A DNA stretch of 64,000 nucleotides from Prevotella sp. UBA2756 (GCA_002353205.1 DEJE01000062.1:1-64000), one strand, 5' to 3'; numbered from the stretch's first letter, positions 16,569 to 25,675 are shown. Made by a program: numbers and translations. Notes: generated by a model from the letters alone, not told the origin.

Positions 16569-18317
16569 ATGAAAGCAATATATAAAGCATTCTGCGCCGG
16601 TTTAGTTTGTTGCGGTGTCACCGTAGCTTTCACATCCTGCGACGATTTCATCGATGTAGAGCCGAAGGGAGTCATCAACGAGGACCTGGCCATGAGCCAG
16701 CCCGAGGAGATGGTGACAGCGGCTTACGCCAAGCTGGGCGACGACTGGTACACCTACCCGTTCAACCTCTGGCCTTACGGCGACGTGTCTTCCGACGATG
16801 CCATGAAAGGCGGTTCGGGAACGACCGACACCAACTATCACCCCGTGGAGGTGTGGTCTACGCTGACCGCTTCCACCCCCGACCACATGGACGAGTTGTG
16901 GTATCACCTCTACTGCTCCGTCAGCCGCTGCAACCGCGCCCTGGTGTCGCTCGCTGACCATGCCGACAAGATCGACGCCGCCACCCGCGTGATCCGCGAG
17001 GGTGAGGTGCGCTTCCTGCGTGCACACTTCTACTTCAAGCTCGTGCAGCTGTGGAACCAGGTGCCTTGGGTCGACGAAGAGGTTTACAGAAACCACACCG
17101 AAGAGCAGACCCCGAACAACCAGTTCACCCACGAGGAGCTGATGGACAAGATCGTGGCCGACTTCAAGGCCGCCTACGATGTGCTCCCCGCCACGCAGCC
17201 GGACGGCGGTCGCGCCAACAAGATTGCTGCTGCTGCCTATCTGGCCAAGTGCTACCTCACCATGGCATGGGGCGACGGCTATGAAGCCAACACCGGCGTG
17301 AGCCACATCAAGGAAGAATACATGAAGAAGGTGCTGGAGTACACCGACGTGGTGAAGAATTCGCAGTACGGCTACCTCGAGGACTACGGTGACATCTTCC
17401 TGCCCGAATACAAGAACTCGAAGGAAAGTATCTTCGCCGTGCAGCACTCCGACTATCAGGACGACAACACACGCTTCGGACGTGCCAACTGGAGCAACAT
17501 GCTCAACGGCTGCTGGGGTATGTGGTCGTGCGGATGGGACTTCCACAAGCCCACACAGAACCTCGTGAATGCCTTCAAGACGCGCGACGGACTGCCCATG
17601 TTCGACGACTACAACAAGGAGATTGCCTATCCGACCAACGGCGTGCCCAACGCACAGAAGTGGGATCCGCGCCTCTTCCACACCGTCGGTATGCCCACCT
17701 TCCCCTACAAGTATGAGACACAGTTCACGATGACGAAGGACAACTCGCGCACTCCGAATACCTACGGTTACTACGCTTCGCTCAAGGAAGTGCCGCAGCG
17801 CTCAAAGGGTGAGACCTTCGACAACCCCTGGCAGGCCTTCGCCATGAACGACTACGTGTTCCGCTACACCGACGTCATGCTGATGCGCGCCGAGGCTCTC
17901 ATCGAGACAGGTGCTCTGGAGGAGGCCCGCGGCATCATCAACGATATCCGCCAGCGTGCTAAGAACTCCATCTCGAAGCACATCGCCTACGCCGCCGACC
18001 AGTGCGATATCGCTCTCTACCCCGCCAGCTACTTCGCTTCGAAGGAACAGGCCCGTCAGTGCCTGCAGTGGGAGCGCCGTCTGGAGATGGCCATGGAGGG
18101 CAACCGCTTCTTCGACCTGCGCCGCTGGGGCATCGCTTCGCAGACGCTCAACAAGTTCTTTGAGAAGGAACAGAACTCGGTCTACGACGGACAGACCTAC
18201 GGCCAGTACTACAAGGATGCACACTTCACGGCAGGCAAGAACGAATACTTCCCGCTGCCCTACATCCAGCTCTACTATGTGCCCGGACTGTACACTCAGA
18301 ACAAGGGATACAATTAA
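16569..18317 (+). CDS. SusD-like surface glycan-binding lipoprotein
   Basis: A 582-residue SusD/RagB-family protein. The lipobox is 'FTSC' (Cys24), so it is anchored to the outer membrane and would form the lid of the SusC transporter. Family features include the N-terminal 'DDFIDVEPKG', an early helical region with 'AEVRFLRAHFYFKLVQLWNQVPWV'-like TPR text (kept here only in part) and the C-terminal pattern 'CLQWERRLEMAMEGNRFFDLRRWG'. It is expected to bind fructan chains. A GC-rich repeat follows its stop codon directly, and the surface-binding-protein gene starts 87 bp later. Confidence 0.95.
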   Translation: MKAIYKAFCAGLVCCGVTVAFTSCDDFIDVEPKGVINEDLAMSQPEEMVTAAYAKLGDDWYTYPFNLWPYGDVSSDDAMKGGSGTTDTNYHPVEVWSTLTASTPDHMDELWYHLYCSVSRCNRALVSLADHADKIDAATRVIREGEVRFLRAHFYFKLVQLWNQVPWVDEEVYRNHTEEQTPNNQFTHEELMDKIVADFKAAYDVLPATQPDGGRANKIAAAAYLAKCYLTMAWGDGYEANTGVSHIKEEYMKKVLEYTDVVKNSQYGYLEDYGDIFLPEYKNSKESIFAVQHSDYQDDNTRFGRANWSNMLNGCWGMWSCGWDFHKPTQNLVNAFKTRDGLPMFDDYNKEIAYPTNGVPNAQKWDPRLFHTVGMPTFPYKYETQFTMTKDNSRTPNTYGYYASLKEVPQRSKGETFDNPWQAFAMNDYVFRYTDVMLMRAEALIETGALEEARGIINDIRQRAKNSISKHIAYAADQCDIALYPASYFASKEQARQCLQWERRLEMAMEGNRFFDLRRWGIASQTLNKFFEKEQNSVYDGQTYGQYYKDAHFTAGKNEYFPLPYIQLYYVPGLYTQNKGYN

Positions 18318-18404
18318 AAGAGCCCCCACCCTGACCCTCCCCGAGGGTAGGGAATAGATAGAGACCATATATTTAATAATGTAATAATAAAACAATACGA
18401 CATT
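18318..18404 (+). repeat. GC-rich palindromic repeat directly after the SusD stop
   Basis: The TAA is followed by AAGAGCCCCCACCCTGACC and CCTCCCCGAGGGTAGGG (to about 18351), nearly the same element in the same orientation as behind the M16 peptidase gene at 6319. It could form a stem of CCTCCCCGAGGG type. The remainder is AT-rich leader for the next gene. Confidence 0.65.
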
Positions 18405-19931
18405 ATGAAAAAGAATATAATGAAATACGTAGTGTATCTGGTAACTGCTCTCCCCCTCGGGGGAGTAGGAGGGGGGCTTCTCTCTTCCTGCCAGGACAAG
18501 GACTACGAACGGGAGAGCATGAAGCTGCAGGCTCCCGACGTCAGCCAAATCAACGGACAGTTGCAGGGTGATGACTACATCCTCAGCTGGCCTGCACAGA
18601 GTGCACAGATGCAGGTGACCATCTACCGCAACGGAACGCTCTCGGCCAGCGAGACGGTCAGCGGATCGAGCTACACGCACAAGAATGTTCCCACGAACGT
18701 GCCTTTCGAATACGTCTTCAAGCTCACCGACGGAACTAACTTCTCCAACGGTGTTGTGAAGAACTACACACGCGATGGTGCCACGAGCATCAGCGGCGTT
18801 CAGATGAGCCAGGTAGAGAAGGCCGGCGGCTACGACGCTCTCGTTGAGTGGGACAAGGCAGCCGACGCCTCCAGCATCATCTTCACTGCCAGCAACGGCA
18901 AGCAGACCATCAACGAGACCCTCGCCGGCACTGCCACCTCTTATATTATAAATAATGTGGAGACTGGCGACACGTGGGAAGTGACGCTCACGGCCAAGAA
19001 CGACAAGGGAACATCGCTCGCCACACGCTCGTCGCTGCGCATTGGTAAGACGGCTATCGGATTCCTCAGCATCTATGCAACGCCCGAGGAACTCATCGCC
19101 AACGGCGACGACGACGAGGCATCGGCATGGCTCTGGCTCCACGAGACCTATCCCACAGCACAATATGTCTACTTCGGCGACATCAAGTCGGCCGACGATG
19201 TGGATCCCTACCGCGTGCTCTTCTGGCTGCGCGACCTCGAGGGAGTGGGTGAAGACCAGGTCTTCGGTATCCCCGAAGTGGTGCAGAACGCCACGCCCAT
19301 CATCCAGCAGTGGTACAAGGACGGCGGCAGCATGCTCCTCTGGAGCCACGCCACTACCTATGTAGGACATCTGGGACGCCTGAACCTCGACGACATGAAG
19401 AACAACGACCACGCCATCGGTACCGGCGCAGGCGGCATCAACAACGACGTGTGGAAGATGGCCGTGCAGCTGAATCCCGGCGGACGCTTCTCGAAAGACC
19501 ACTCCTCGCATGCAATCTTCAAGGGTCTGGAGGTGGAGTCGACCGACCGCACGAAGCTCATCGCCTTCAAGGGTCCGGGATGGACGGAAGACCACAACTG
19601 CCTCTTCTTCAACCTGCCCAGCCTCTACACCGGCATCGGCAACCAGGAAGAAGCCTGCTACACGCAGACCACGCAGACCTACGGCATCTATCCGCTCGGC
19701 ACATGGGACAGCCAGATCGACTGGGTGAGCCAGCTCAACGTGTGGGAGGCCCAGCAGGGCAACACCGAGTTCAAGGGCACTCTGCTCATGATTGGTAACG
19801 GCGGCTGCGAATTCTCGATGAAGAACGCCGACGGCACGCCCGACAAGAGCGCACATCCGAAGAACAACATCTATCAGGACAACGTGCTCCGTCTGGCCAA
19901 GAACTCGCTGGAGTATCTGAAGACACGATAA
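18405..19931 (+). CDS. Surface fructan-binding lipoprotein, DUF4960 type
   Basis: A 508-residue lipoprotein (lipobox Cys29) in the place where fructan loci carry a second surface glycan-binding protein (compare BT1761 of B. thetaiotaomicron). Residues about 35-210 look like two fibronectin-III-like beta domains; the rest resembles DUF4960 ('LWSHATTYVGHLGRL', 'FKGPGWTEDHNCLFFNLP'). The role is inferred as holding fructan at the cell surface. The signal peptide is unusual: residues 14-27 ('TALPLGGVGGGLLS') are encoded by a copy of the GC-rich intergenic repeat (18448-18483). A terminator-like hairpin follows. Confidence 0.82.
   Translation: MKKNIMKYVVYLVTALPLGGVGGGLLSSCQDKDYERESMKLQAPDVSQINGQLQGDDYILSWPAQSAQMQVTIYRNGTLSASETVSGSSYTHKNVPTNVPFEYVFKLTDGTNFSNGVVKNYTRDGATSISGVQMSQVEKAGGYDALVEWDKAADASSIIFTASNGKQTINETLAGTATSYIINNVETGDTWEVTLTAKNDKGTSLATRSSLRIGKTAIGFLSIYATPEELIANGDDDEASAWLWLHETYPTAQYVYFGDIKSADDVDPYRVLFWLRDLEGVGEDQVFGIPEVVQNATPIIQQWYKDGGSMLLWSHATTYVGHLGRLNLDDMKNNDHAIGTGAGGINNDVWKMAVQLNPGGRFSKDHSSHAIFKGLEVESTDRTKLIAFKGPGWTEDHNCLFFNLPSLYTGIGNQEEACYTQTTQTYGIYPLGTWDSQIDWVSQLNVWEAQQGNTEFKGTLLMIGNGGCEFSMKNADGTPDKSAHPKNNIYQDNVLRLAKNSLEYLKTR
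18448..18483 (+). repeat. GC-rich repeat inside a signal-peptide coding region
   Basis: CTCCCCCTCGGGGGAG then TAGGAGGGGGGCTTC closely matches the intergenic copy at 62176-62210. It is read in frame as the hydrophobic core and lipobox approach of the surface-binding lipoprotein. Confidence 0.75.
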
Positions 19932-19968
19932 GACCTTTTCATAACAATAGCAGTTAGTTAATTCGGAA

Positions 19969-20004
19969 GAGGGTGTGTACCTCTCGTACACATCCTCTTT
20001 TTTT
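19969..20004 (+). terminator. Terminator-like hairpin inside the fructan operon
   Basis: GAGGGTGTGTAC (19969-19980) pairs with GTACACATCCTC (19986-19997) over a 5-nt loop, followed by seven T. It lies between the surface-binding protein and GH32 genes, and no new promoter is evident before 20031, so it may only reduce downstream transcription. Confidence 0.7.
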
Positions 20005-20030
20005 CTCTCTATCAAACGATTACTATAGCA

Positions 20031-21563
20031 ATGAAGAAGAATATATTGAGATATGCCCTGTTCTTTGTAGCGGCTCTCTCTCTCGGGGGAGTCCTCACTG
20101 CGTGCGGAGGCGACGATGACAACAAGCAGGACTACAATCCGCTCATCGACGATCCGAAAGAGCAGCCGACGGACAATCCGACCGAGCCGACGACGAAGAG
20201 CAGCTACAACGAGCAGTATCGACCGCAGATTCACTACACACCGGCCAAGAACTGGGTCAACGACCCCAACGGAATGGTCTATGTCAACGGCGTCTACCAC
20301 CTCTTCTACCAGTACAACCCGCAGGGAAACGGCTGGGGAAACATGTCGTGGGGGCACGCAACGTCGAAAGACCTCATCCACTGGGAAGAACAGCCTGTGG
20401 CCTTGACACGCGACGAGCTGGGCGACATCTTCTCTGGTTCGTGTGTCATCGACAAAGACAACACGGCAGGCTTCGGTGCCAACGCCATGGTGGCCCTCTA
20501 CACCTCGGCCAGCAACGTGCAGCAGCAGTCGCTGGCTTACTCTACCGACGACGGCAAGAATTTCACACGCTACAACAGCAACCCCGTCATCAAGAACAAC
20601 GACGACAACCTGCGCGACCCGAAGGTGTTCTGGCACGAGCCGAGCAAGAAGTGGATCATGGCGCTGGCCAAAGGATGGAAGATGGGAGCCGAGTTCTACG
20701 GTTCCGCCGACCTGAAGACGTGGCAGCACCTGAGCACGTTCTATGTGCCGCTGTCCGGACGTCCCTCGCTGCAGTGGGAATGTCCTGACCTGATCCAGAT
20801 GGGCGACAAGTGGGTGCTCATCATCAGCGTCAACCCCGGCGGCCCTATCCTCGGTTCGGGCATGATGTACTTCGTGGGACAATTCGACGGCACCACCTTC
20901 ACCGCCGACAACCTCGACTATCCGCTCTGGCTCGACTACGGCATGGACAACTACGCAGGGGTCACCTGGAGCAACACCGGCAACCGCCGCATCATGATCG
21001 GCTGGATGAACAACTGGCAGTATTCGGGCGACGTGCCCTGTTCGCCCTGGCGCTCGGCCTTCACACTGCCGCGCGAGCTGCGGCTGACCGAGTATGACGG
21101 CAAACCCGTGCTGGCCTCTACCGTGGTGAAGGAGATCGACAACATCGCAGGAGCCTGGCAGAAGACCGACGGCGCCATCGACGCCAAGGATGCCTATCAC
21201 CTGCACCTGACCATCGGTCTCGACAAGAACTCGACCGTCACGCTGGCCAATTCCAGCGACGAGCAGTTCACCTTCGACATCAACGCCTCCGACCGCTCGC
21301 TCACCGCTCACCGCACATCGACCAGCGGAAAGACCAACTTCAACGGCACCTTCTCCATCCCCTCGATGCGGGCTCCGCTGAAAGTGACGGGCGACAAGGT
21401 GGAACTCGATATCTTCGTCGACCAGTCGTCGGTGGAGATCTTCACCATGCAAGGCACCATGTCGATGACCAACCTCGTCTTCCCACAGGCCATCTACAAT
21501 CACCTGAAGGTGTCGGGAGCCGACTGGGAGGCTCAGGTTCGACCACTTAACCGCATCTGGTAA
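20031..21563 (+). CDS. GH32 fructanase, surface or periplasmic lipoprotein
   Basis: A 510-residue glycoside hydrolase family 32 enzyme that hydrolyses beta-fructosidic bonds. The lipobox is 'LTAC' (Cys25) and is followed by an acidic and Pro/Thr-rich spacer to about residue 60. The three catalytic motifs are present: 'WVNDPNG' (nucleophile Asp78), 'RDP' (Asp196) and 'ECP' (acid/base Glu250). A C-terminal beta-sandwich is present from about residue 375. As the lipoprotein GH32 in the locus it may be the endo-acting surface enzyme (compare BT1760), but endo or exo mode and levan or inulin specificity are not readable. Part of its signal sequence (LSLGG) also resembles the GC-rich repeat. Confidence 0.93.
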   Translation: MKKNILRYALFFVAALSLGGVLTACGGDDDNKQDYNPLIDDPKEQPTDNPTEPTTKSSYNEQYRPQIHYTPAKNWVNDPNGMVYVNGVYHLFYQYNPQGNGWGNMSWGHATSKDLIHWEEQPVALTRDELGDIFSGSCVIDKDNTAGFGANAMVALYTSASNVQQQSLAYSTDDGKNFTRYNSNPVIKNNDDNLRDPKVFWHEPSKKWIMALAKGWKMGAEFYGSADLKTWQHLSTFYVPLSGRPSLQWECPDLIQMGDKWVLIISVNPGGPILGSGMMYFVGQFDGTTFTADNLDYPLWLDYGMDNYAGVTWSNTGNRRIMIGWMNNWQYSGDVPCSPWRSAFTLPRELRLTEYDGKPVLASTVVKEIDNIAGAWQKTDGAIDAKDAYHLHLTIGLDKNSTVTLANSSDEQFTFDINASDRSLTAHRTSTSGKTNFNGTFSIPSMRAPLKVTGDKVELDIFVDQSSVEIFTMQGTMSMTNLVFPQAIYNHLKVSGADWEAQVRPLNRIW

Positions 21564-21646
21564 CAGACCGCACATACATCAATGTTTGGTAGCTGAGTCG
21601 TTCAGGACGAGGTGTGGCTCCTCTGCGATGCACTTGTTTAGTTGGG

Positions 21647-21684
21647 ATAATCGTTCGTAATGTTGGGAAAAAGTTGTATCTTTG
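21647..21684 (+). promoter_or_regulatory. Operator candidate and promoter of the barrel gene in the fructan locus
   Basis: ATAATCGTTCGT (21647-21658) matches the motif upstream of SusC and lies 18 bp before the -7 box TATCTTTG (21677-21684), around the -33 position. Confidence 0.6.
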
Positions 21685-21703
21685 CAGCAGAAACATTATG
21701 AAC

Positions 21704-22495
21704 ATGAAAAAAAGAAACGGAATGAACAGGTATTTAGCAATTGCTATGTTTGCCATTACGGCATCAATGAGTGCCGTGGCACAGGAATTGGATAGTGACG
21801 ATCTTGGCATTTTCAACCACGGCAGCTTGTCGGTAGGTGTAGGAACAACAGGTATTACGGCCGACTTGGCTTTCCCCATCACGCCTTATGTGGGCATTCG
21901 TGGGGGTGTTGATATCCTCCCCTTCAAGTACGGCACCGACTTGGAAATCCAGTACCGCAACTCTACCGCGCAGGCTTTCCTTCCGGAAACAGTGGCCGTC
22001 GAGGGGAAACTGTCGATGACCACAGGCCATGTGCTTTTCGATTTCTATCCTTCTAAGAAGACAAGCTTCCACTTTACAGCAGGTGGTTATTTAGGTTCCG
22101 ATAAAGTGGCAGAGGTATATAATGAGGAAGACGGAGTGCTGATTGCCGTCTCGGCCTACAACCGTATGGTGCCCGACGACCAGAAAGCTGGATATTCTCT
22201 TGGTGACTATTTCCTCACACCCGATGAGAAAGGTAATGTCAACGGCAGTATCAAGGTCGCCAAGTTCCGTCCTTATGTCGGAATCGGTTTCGGTCGTCCT
22301 GCTCCTCTGAAGAGCCGCGTGGCTTGCTGTCTTGACCTTGGCGTACAGTTCTGGGGCTCACCTGAAACTATATGTCAAGGTCAGGAACTGAAGGAGGAGA
22401 ATCTCAACGGTGATGATGGTGGTGCGGTGAAGACCATTTCGAGCATTTCCGTCTGGCCGGTGCTGAACTTCAGGGTGGCCGTCAGGTTGTTCTGA
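21704..22495 (+). CDS. Predicted outer-membrane beta-barrel protein in the fructan locus
   Basis: A 263-residue protein with signal peptide ending 'MSAVAQ', then strand-rich sequence ('YVGIRGGVDILPF', 'HVLFDFYPSKKTSFHFTAGGYLG', 'YVGIGFGRPAP') ending 'NFRVAVRLF', as in small porin-like barrels. ATG 21704 is chosen; 21698 and 21722 are also possible, and the -7 box at 21677 makes the leader very short. It lies between two GH32 genes with its own promoter and shares the operator-like motif, so it probably belongs to the regulon. Its function is unknown; a passive pore or a structural role are both possible. Confidence 0.65.
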   Translation: MKKRNGMNRYLAIAMFAITASMSAVAQELDSDDLGIFNHGSLSVGVGTTGITADLAFPITPYVGIRGGVDILPFKYGTDLEIQYRNSTAQAFLPETVAVEGKLSMTTGHVLFDFYPSKKTSFHFTAGGYLGSDKVAEVYNEEDGVLIAVSAYNRMVPDDQKAGYSLGDYFLTPDEKGNVNGSIKVAKFRPYVGIGFGRPAPLKSRVACCLDLGVQFWGSPETICQGQELKEENLNGDDGGAVKTISSISVWPVLNFRVAVRLF

Positions 22496-22508
22496 CACTT
22501 ATCTTGCC

Positions 22509-22609
22509 AATTATCGTTTGTTGTAAGAAAAAAATGTTGCAATGAACGATTATTGTTAGTATATGCAACATTATTTATGGTGTATATAGGAGCTTTATAT
22601 GTAAATTTG
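22509..22609 (+). promoter_or_regulatory. Operator candidates and promoter of the second GH32 gene
   Basis: TTATCGTTTGT (22511-22521) and, on the minus strand, AATAATCGTTCAT (22554-22542) form an inverted pair. AATGTTGCA (22533-22541) and TGCAACATT (22564-22572) form another inverted repeat around it. The -7 box is TAAATTTG (22602-22609), with no good TTTG at -33. The 13-bp minus-strand site is identical to the one upstream of SusC. Confidence 0.6.
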
Positions 22610-22635
22610 CAGCATAATTGATAGAAACTTAAATC

Positions 22636-24342
22636 ATGAAACAAACGAAAATGAAGAAACTAATGATGACAATGATGGCCGCTCTGATGACTGTCGCCGC
22701 CAGTGCTCAGGTGCAGGTGCTCAGTGAGAACCACGCCATGCTACGCCTGGAGCAGGGCAAGAAATATGTCTTGCTGCCCGTCGAGGAAAAAGCGGAGGTA
22801 GCCAACGTTCGCGTTATCGGAAAGGACAACCAGTGCACACGGCGGCCCAACGTCAGGCTCGCCGTTGACAACGTGGACTACTTCGTGCCCCTGGAGATCA
22901 AAGACGGACAGTTGCTCGACATCATCTTCCACGGCGACCGCCGCAATACGGGTCCCGTAAAGGACTTCGCCTGCTGGAAAGAGATGACATACAGTGAAAC
23001 TTTCGACACCGCCAACCGCGAAAAGTATCGCCCCGTCTACCACCACACCCCGTTGTGGGGATGGATGAATGACCCCAACGGCATGTTCTATAAAGACGGT
23101 CTGTGGCACCTCTGCTACCAGTGGAACCCCTACGGATCGCAGTGGGAGAACATGACATGGGGGCACTCTGTGTCGAAAGACCTCATCCACTGGGAGGCAA
23201 TGCCCACCGCCATCGAGCCCGATGCCGTCGGAACCATCTTCAGCGGTTCGTGCGTGGTCGACAAGAACAACACGGCGGGCTACGGCAAGGACGCCATCAT
23301 CGCTTTCTACACCTCTGCTGCCGAGAGCCAGACGCAGTCGATGGCCTATTCGACCGACGGAGGACGCACGTTCACGAAGTATGAAAAGAACCCCGTGCTC
23401 ACATCGGGCGTGCCCGATTTCCGCGACCCGCACCTCTTCTGGCACGAAGGGACACAGAAGTGGATCATGCCTCTGGCTGTCGGTCAGGAGATGCAGTTTT
23501 ACTCGTCGACCAACCTGAAGGACTGGCGCTATGAGTCGTCGTTCGGCAAGGAATATGGCAACCACGGCGGCGTGTGGGAGTGTCCCGACCTCTTCCCGCT
23601 CCCCGTGCGCGGCACAGGGCAGACGAAGTGGGTGCTCCTCTGCAACATTAACCCCGGCGGACCCTTCGGCGGATCGGCCACACAGTATTTCGTCGGACAG
23701 TTCGACGGACATAAGTTCACCTGCGAGTCGAAGCCCGAGGTGACCAAGTGGATGGACTATGGCAAGGATCACTACGCCACCGTCACCTTCGACAATGCTC
23801 CCGACAACCGACGCGTTGCCATCGTGTGGATGTCGAACTGGCAGTATGCCGGTGTAGTGCCCACGAAGCAGTTCCGCTCGGCCAACGCCCTGCCTCGCGA
23901 CCTGGGACTCTTCACCGACGGTACGGAGACCTATTGCAGCGTGGTACCCTCGAAGGAGGTCGATGCACTGCGCGGTGCGAAGATCAAGAAGCCGACCGAT
24001 GCCTGCGAGATCGTCGTCGATGTGAAGGGAACCATGGAACTGACTCTCTCCAATGCCAAGGGTGAGAAAGTGGTGATGAACTACAACGCGCAGAAGCAGA
24101 CCTTCGCCATGGACCGCCGACAGAGCGGCAACGTGGGCTTCAGCGAGGCCTTCCCCGTAGAAACGGTTGCTCCCACCCACGGTCAGCTGCACCAATTGCG
24201 CATCTTCATCGATCATAGCAGCATCGAGGTGTTCGACGCCGAGGGCAAACTGTCGATGACCAACCTTGTGTTCCCCACCGAGCCTTACAATATAATAAAG
24301 GTGAAAGGCGGCAAGGCTACCGTTTATGGAATTAAGAATTAA
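22636..24342 (+). CDS. GH32 fructanase with N-terminal DUF4980-like domain
   Basis: A 568-residue GH32 enzyme with a signal peptide ending 'AASAQ' and no lipobox, so it is probably periplasmic. Residues about 26-115 form a small beta domain of the DUF4980 type found in front of some Bacteroidota GH32 proteins. The catalytic motifs are 'WMNDPNG' (Asp146), 'RDP' (Asp264) and 'ECP' (Glu315). The C-terminal beta-sandwich starts near residue 430. It is likely exo-acting on imported fructo-oligosaccharides, releasing fructose for the permease and kinase encoded downstream; this is inferred from location. ATG 22651 is an alternative start. The stop codon lies inside a heptamer array. Confidence 0.92.
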   Translation: MKQTKMKKLMMTMMAALMTVAASAQVQVLSENHAMLRLEQGKKYVLLPVEEKAEVANVRVIGKDNQCTRRPNVRLAVDNVDYFVPLEIKDGQLLDIIFHGDRRNTGPVKDFACWKEMTYSETFDTANREKYRPVYHHTPLWGWMNDPNGMFYKDGLWHLCYQWNPYGSQWENMTWGHSVSKDLIHWEAMPTAIEPDAVGTIFSGSCVVDKNNTAGYGKDAIIAFYTSAAESQTQSMAYSTDGGRTFTKYEKNPVLTSGVPDFRDPHLFWHEGTQKWIMPLAVGQEMQFYSSTNLKDWRYESSFGKEYGNHGGVWECPDLFPLPVRGTGQTKWVLLCNINPGGPFGGSATQYFVGQFDGHKFTCESKPEVTKWMDYGKDHYATVTFDNAPDNRRVAIVWMSNWQYAGVVPTKQFRSANALPRDLGLFTDGTETYCSVVPSKEVDALRGAKIKKPTDACEIVVDVKGTMELTLSNAKGEKVVMNYNAQKQTFAMDRRQSGNVGFSEAFPVETVAPTHGQLHQLRIFIDHSSIEVFDAEGKLSMTNLVFPTEPYNIIKVKGGKATVYGIKN

Positions 24343-24425
24343 GAGTTAAGAATTAAGAAATATTGCTTTGCGATGATTAATTAAGAGTTGTCGCTTTGCA
24401 ATGATCAATTAAGGATTAAGCAATT
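24332..24425 (+). repeat. TTAAGAR heptamer array overlapping a stop codon, plus a 26-bp doublet
   Basis: Four 7-bp units (24332-24359) begin inside the last codons of the GH32 gene, and its TAA is part of the array. They are followed by two imperfect copies of GCTTTGCRATGATYAATTAAG (about 24364-24415). The region leads into the permease gene without a terminator. Confidence 0.7.
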
Positions 24426-24439
24426 ACAATTATAAAAGT

Positions 24440-25600
24440 ATGGGTAAGCAAAACAAATCCATCTTCCTGATTCCGGTGATGCTCTGCTTCTTCTGCATGG
24501 GCTTCGTCGACCTGGTGGGCATTGCCTCCAACTATGTGAAAGAAGACCTGGCTCTGAACGATGCCACGGCGAACATCTTCCCCTCGCTCGTCTTCTTCTG
24601 GTTCCTCATCTTCTCCGTCCCCACGGGAATGCTGATGAACAAGATCGGACGCAAGAACACGGTCTTGCTCTCGCTCGTCGTCACTGTGGTGTCGCTCCTG
24701 CTGCCGCTTTTCGGCAACAGCTTCGGACTGATGCTCGTGGCCTTCTCGCTCTTAGGCATCGGTAACGCGCTGATGCAGACCAGCATCAACCCGCTGGCCA
24801 TGCTCATCATCGGCGACAAGAACCTTGCTTCGACACTCACCTTCGGTCAGTTTGTCAAAGCCATCGCCTCCTTCCTGGCTCCCTATCTGGCCATGTGGGG
24901 CGCCACGCAGGTCATTCCATCGTTCGGTTACGATTGGCGCGTGCTCTTCCTCGTCTATTTCGTCGTCGGCCTACTGGCCACAGCCCTGCTCTGGGTCACT
25001 CCCATCCAGGAAGAAATCAGCAAGGGAAAGTCGTCGTCGTTCATGGATTGTCTGCGCCTGCTGGGCAAGCCCATCGTGCTGCTGTCGTTCTTCGGCATCA
25101 TGTGCCATGTGGGCATCGACGTGGGAACCAACACCACAGCACCGAAACTCCTGATGGAACGTGTCGGCATGACGCTCAACGAGGCCGCCTTCGCCACATC
25201 GCTCTATTTCATCTTCCGTACCATCGGCGCGCTGACGGGTTCTTTCTTCCTCCGCATCATGAAGACGCGCTACTTCTTCATCATCAGCGTCATCCTCATG
25301 GCCGTCTCCATGGCTTTGATGTTCAGCGGCGAATCGAAGACTGTGCTCTACACCGCCATCGCGCTTGTGGGTTACGGCAACTCCAACATTTTCTCCATGG
25401 CCTTCTCGGAGGCTCTCCTCTCTGTGCCCGACAAGCAGAACGAAGTCAGCGGACTGATGATCATGGGTCTCTTCGGCGGAACCATCTTCCCGCTTATCAT
25501 GGGCTTTATGAGCGACGCCATGGGTCAGGCCGGAGCAGTGGCAGTCATGGCCGTCGGCGTGATCTATCTCTTCACTTACATTCCCCGAGTGAAGCACTGA
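24440..25600 (+). CDS. MFS sugar permease, probably fructose
   Basis: A 386-residue major facilitator protein of the FHS/fucose-permease type with about 12 membrane segments. It has the usual N-terminal 'CFFCMGFVDLVGIASNYVKEDL' region (shortened here), 'NKIGRKNTVLLS' as the loop 2-3 signature and 'GNALMQTSINPL'. It sits between fructanase and fructokinase genes, in the position of BT1758 in the B. thetaiotaomicron fructan locus, so it likely brings free fructose into the cytoplasm. Substrate is inferred from context only. The fructokinase gene follows after 75 bp. Confidence 0.88.
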   Translation: MGKQNKSIFLIPVMLCFFCMGFVDLVGIASNYVKEDLALNDATANIFPSLVFFWFLIFSVPTGMLMNKIGRKNTVLLSLVVTVVSLLLPLFGNSFGLMLVAFSLLGIGNALMQTSINPLAMLIIGDKNLASTLTFGQFVKAIASFLAPYLAMWGATQVIPSFGYDWRVLFLVYFVVGLLATALLWVTPIQEEISKGKSSSFMDCLRLLGKPIVLLSFFGIMCHVGIDVGTNTTAPKLLMERVGMTLNEAAFATSLYFIFRTIGALTGSFFLRIMKTRYFFIISVILMAVSMALMFSGESKTVLYTAIALVGYGNSNIFSMAFSEALLSVPDKQNEVSGLMIMGLFGGTIFPLIMGFMSDAMGQAGAVAVMAVGVIYLFTYIPRVKH

Positions 25601-25675
25601 TCGTTATCTCGAGATCCTGAGAATCCGGAAATAACGTAATAACGAAAAACCGAAATTAATAAAACCGCAAAGAAT

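Noticed and set aside
17802..21575. A very long open frame on the minus strand across SusD, the surface-binding protein and GH32 genes (similar ones at 13415-16693, 8084-9544, 38102-40867, 53764-55671)
   Set aside because: These are shadows caused by GC-rich codon use on the other strand: no start region, no domain motifs, and the opposite strand encodes clear protein families.
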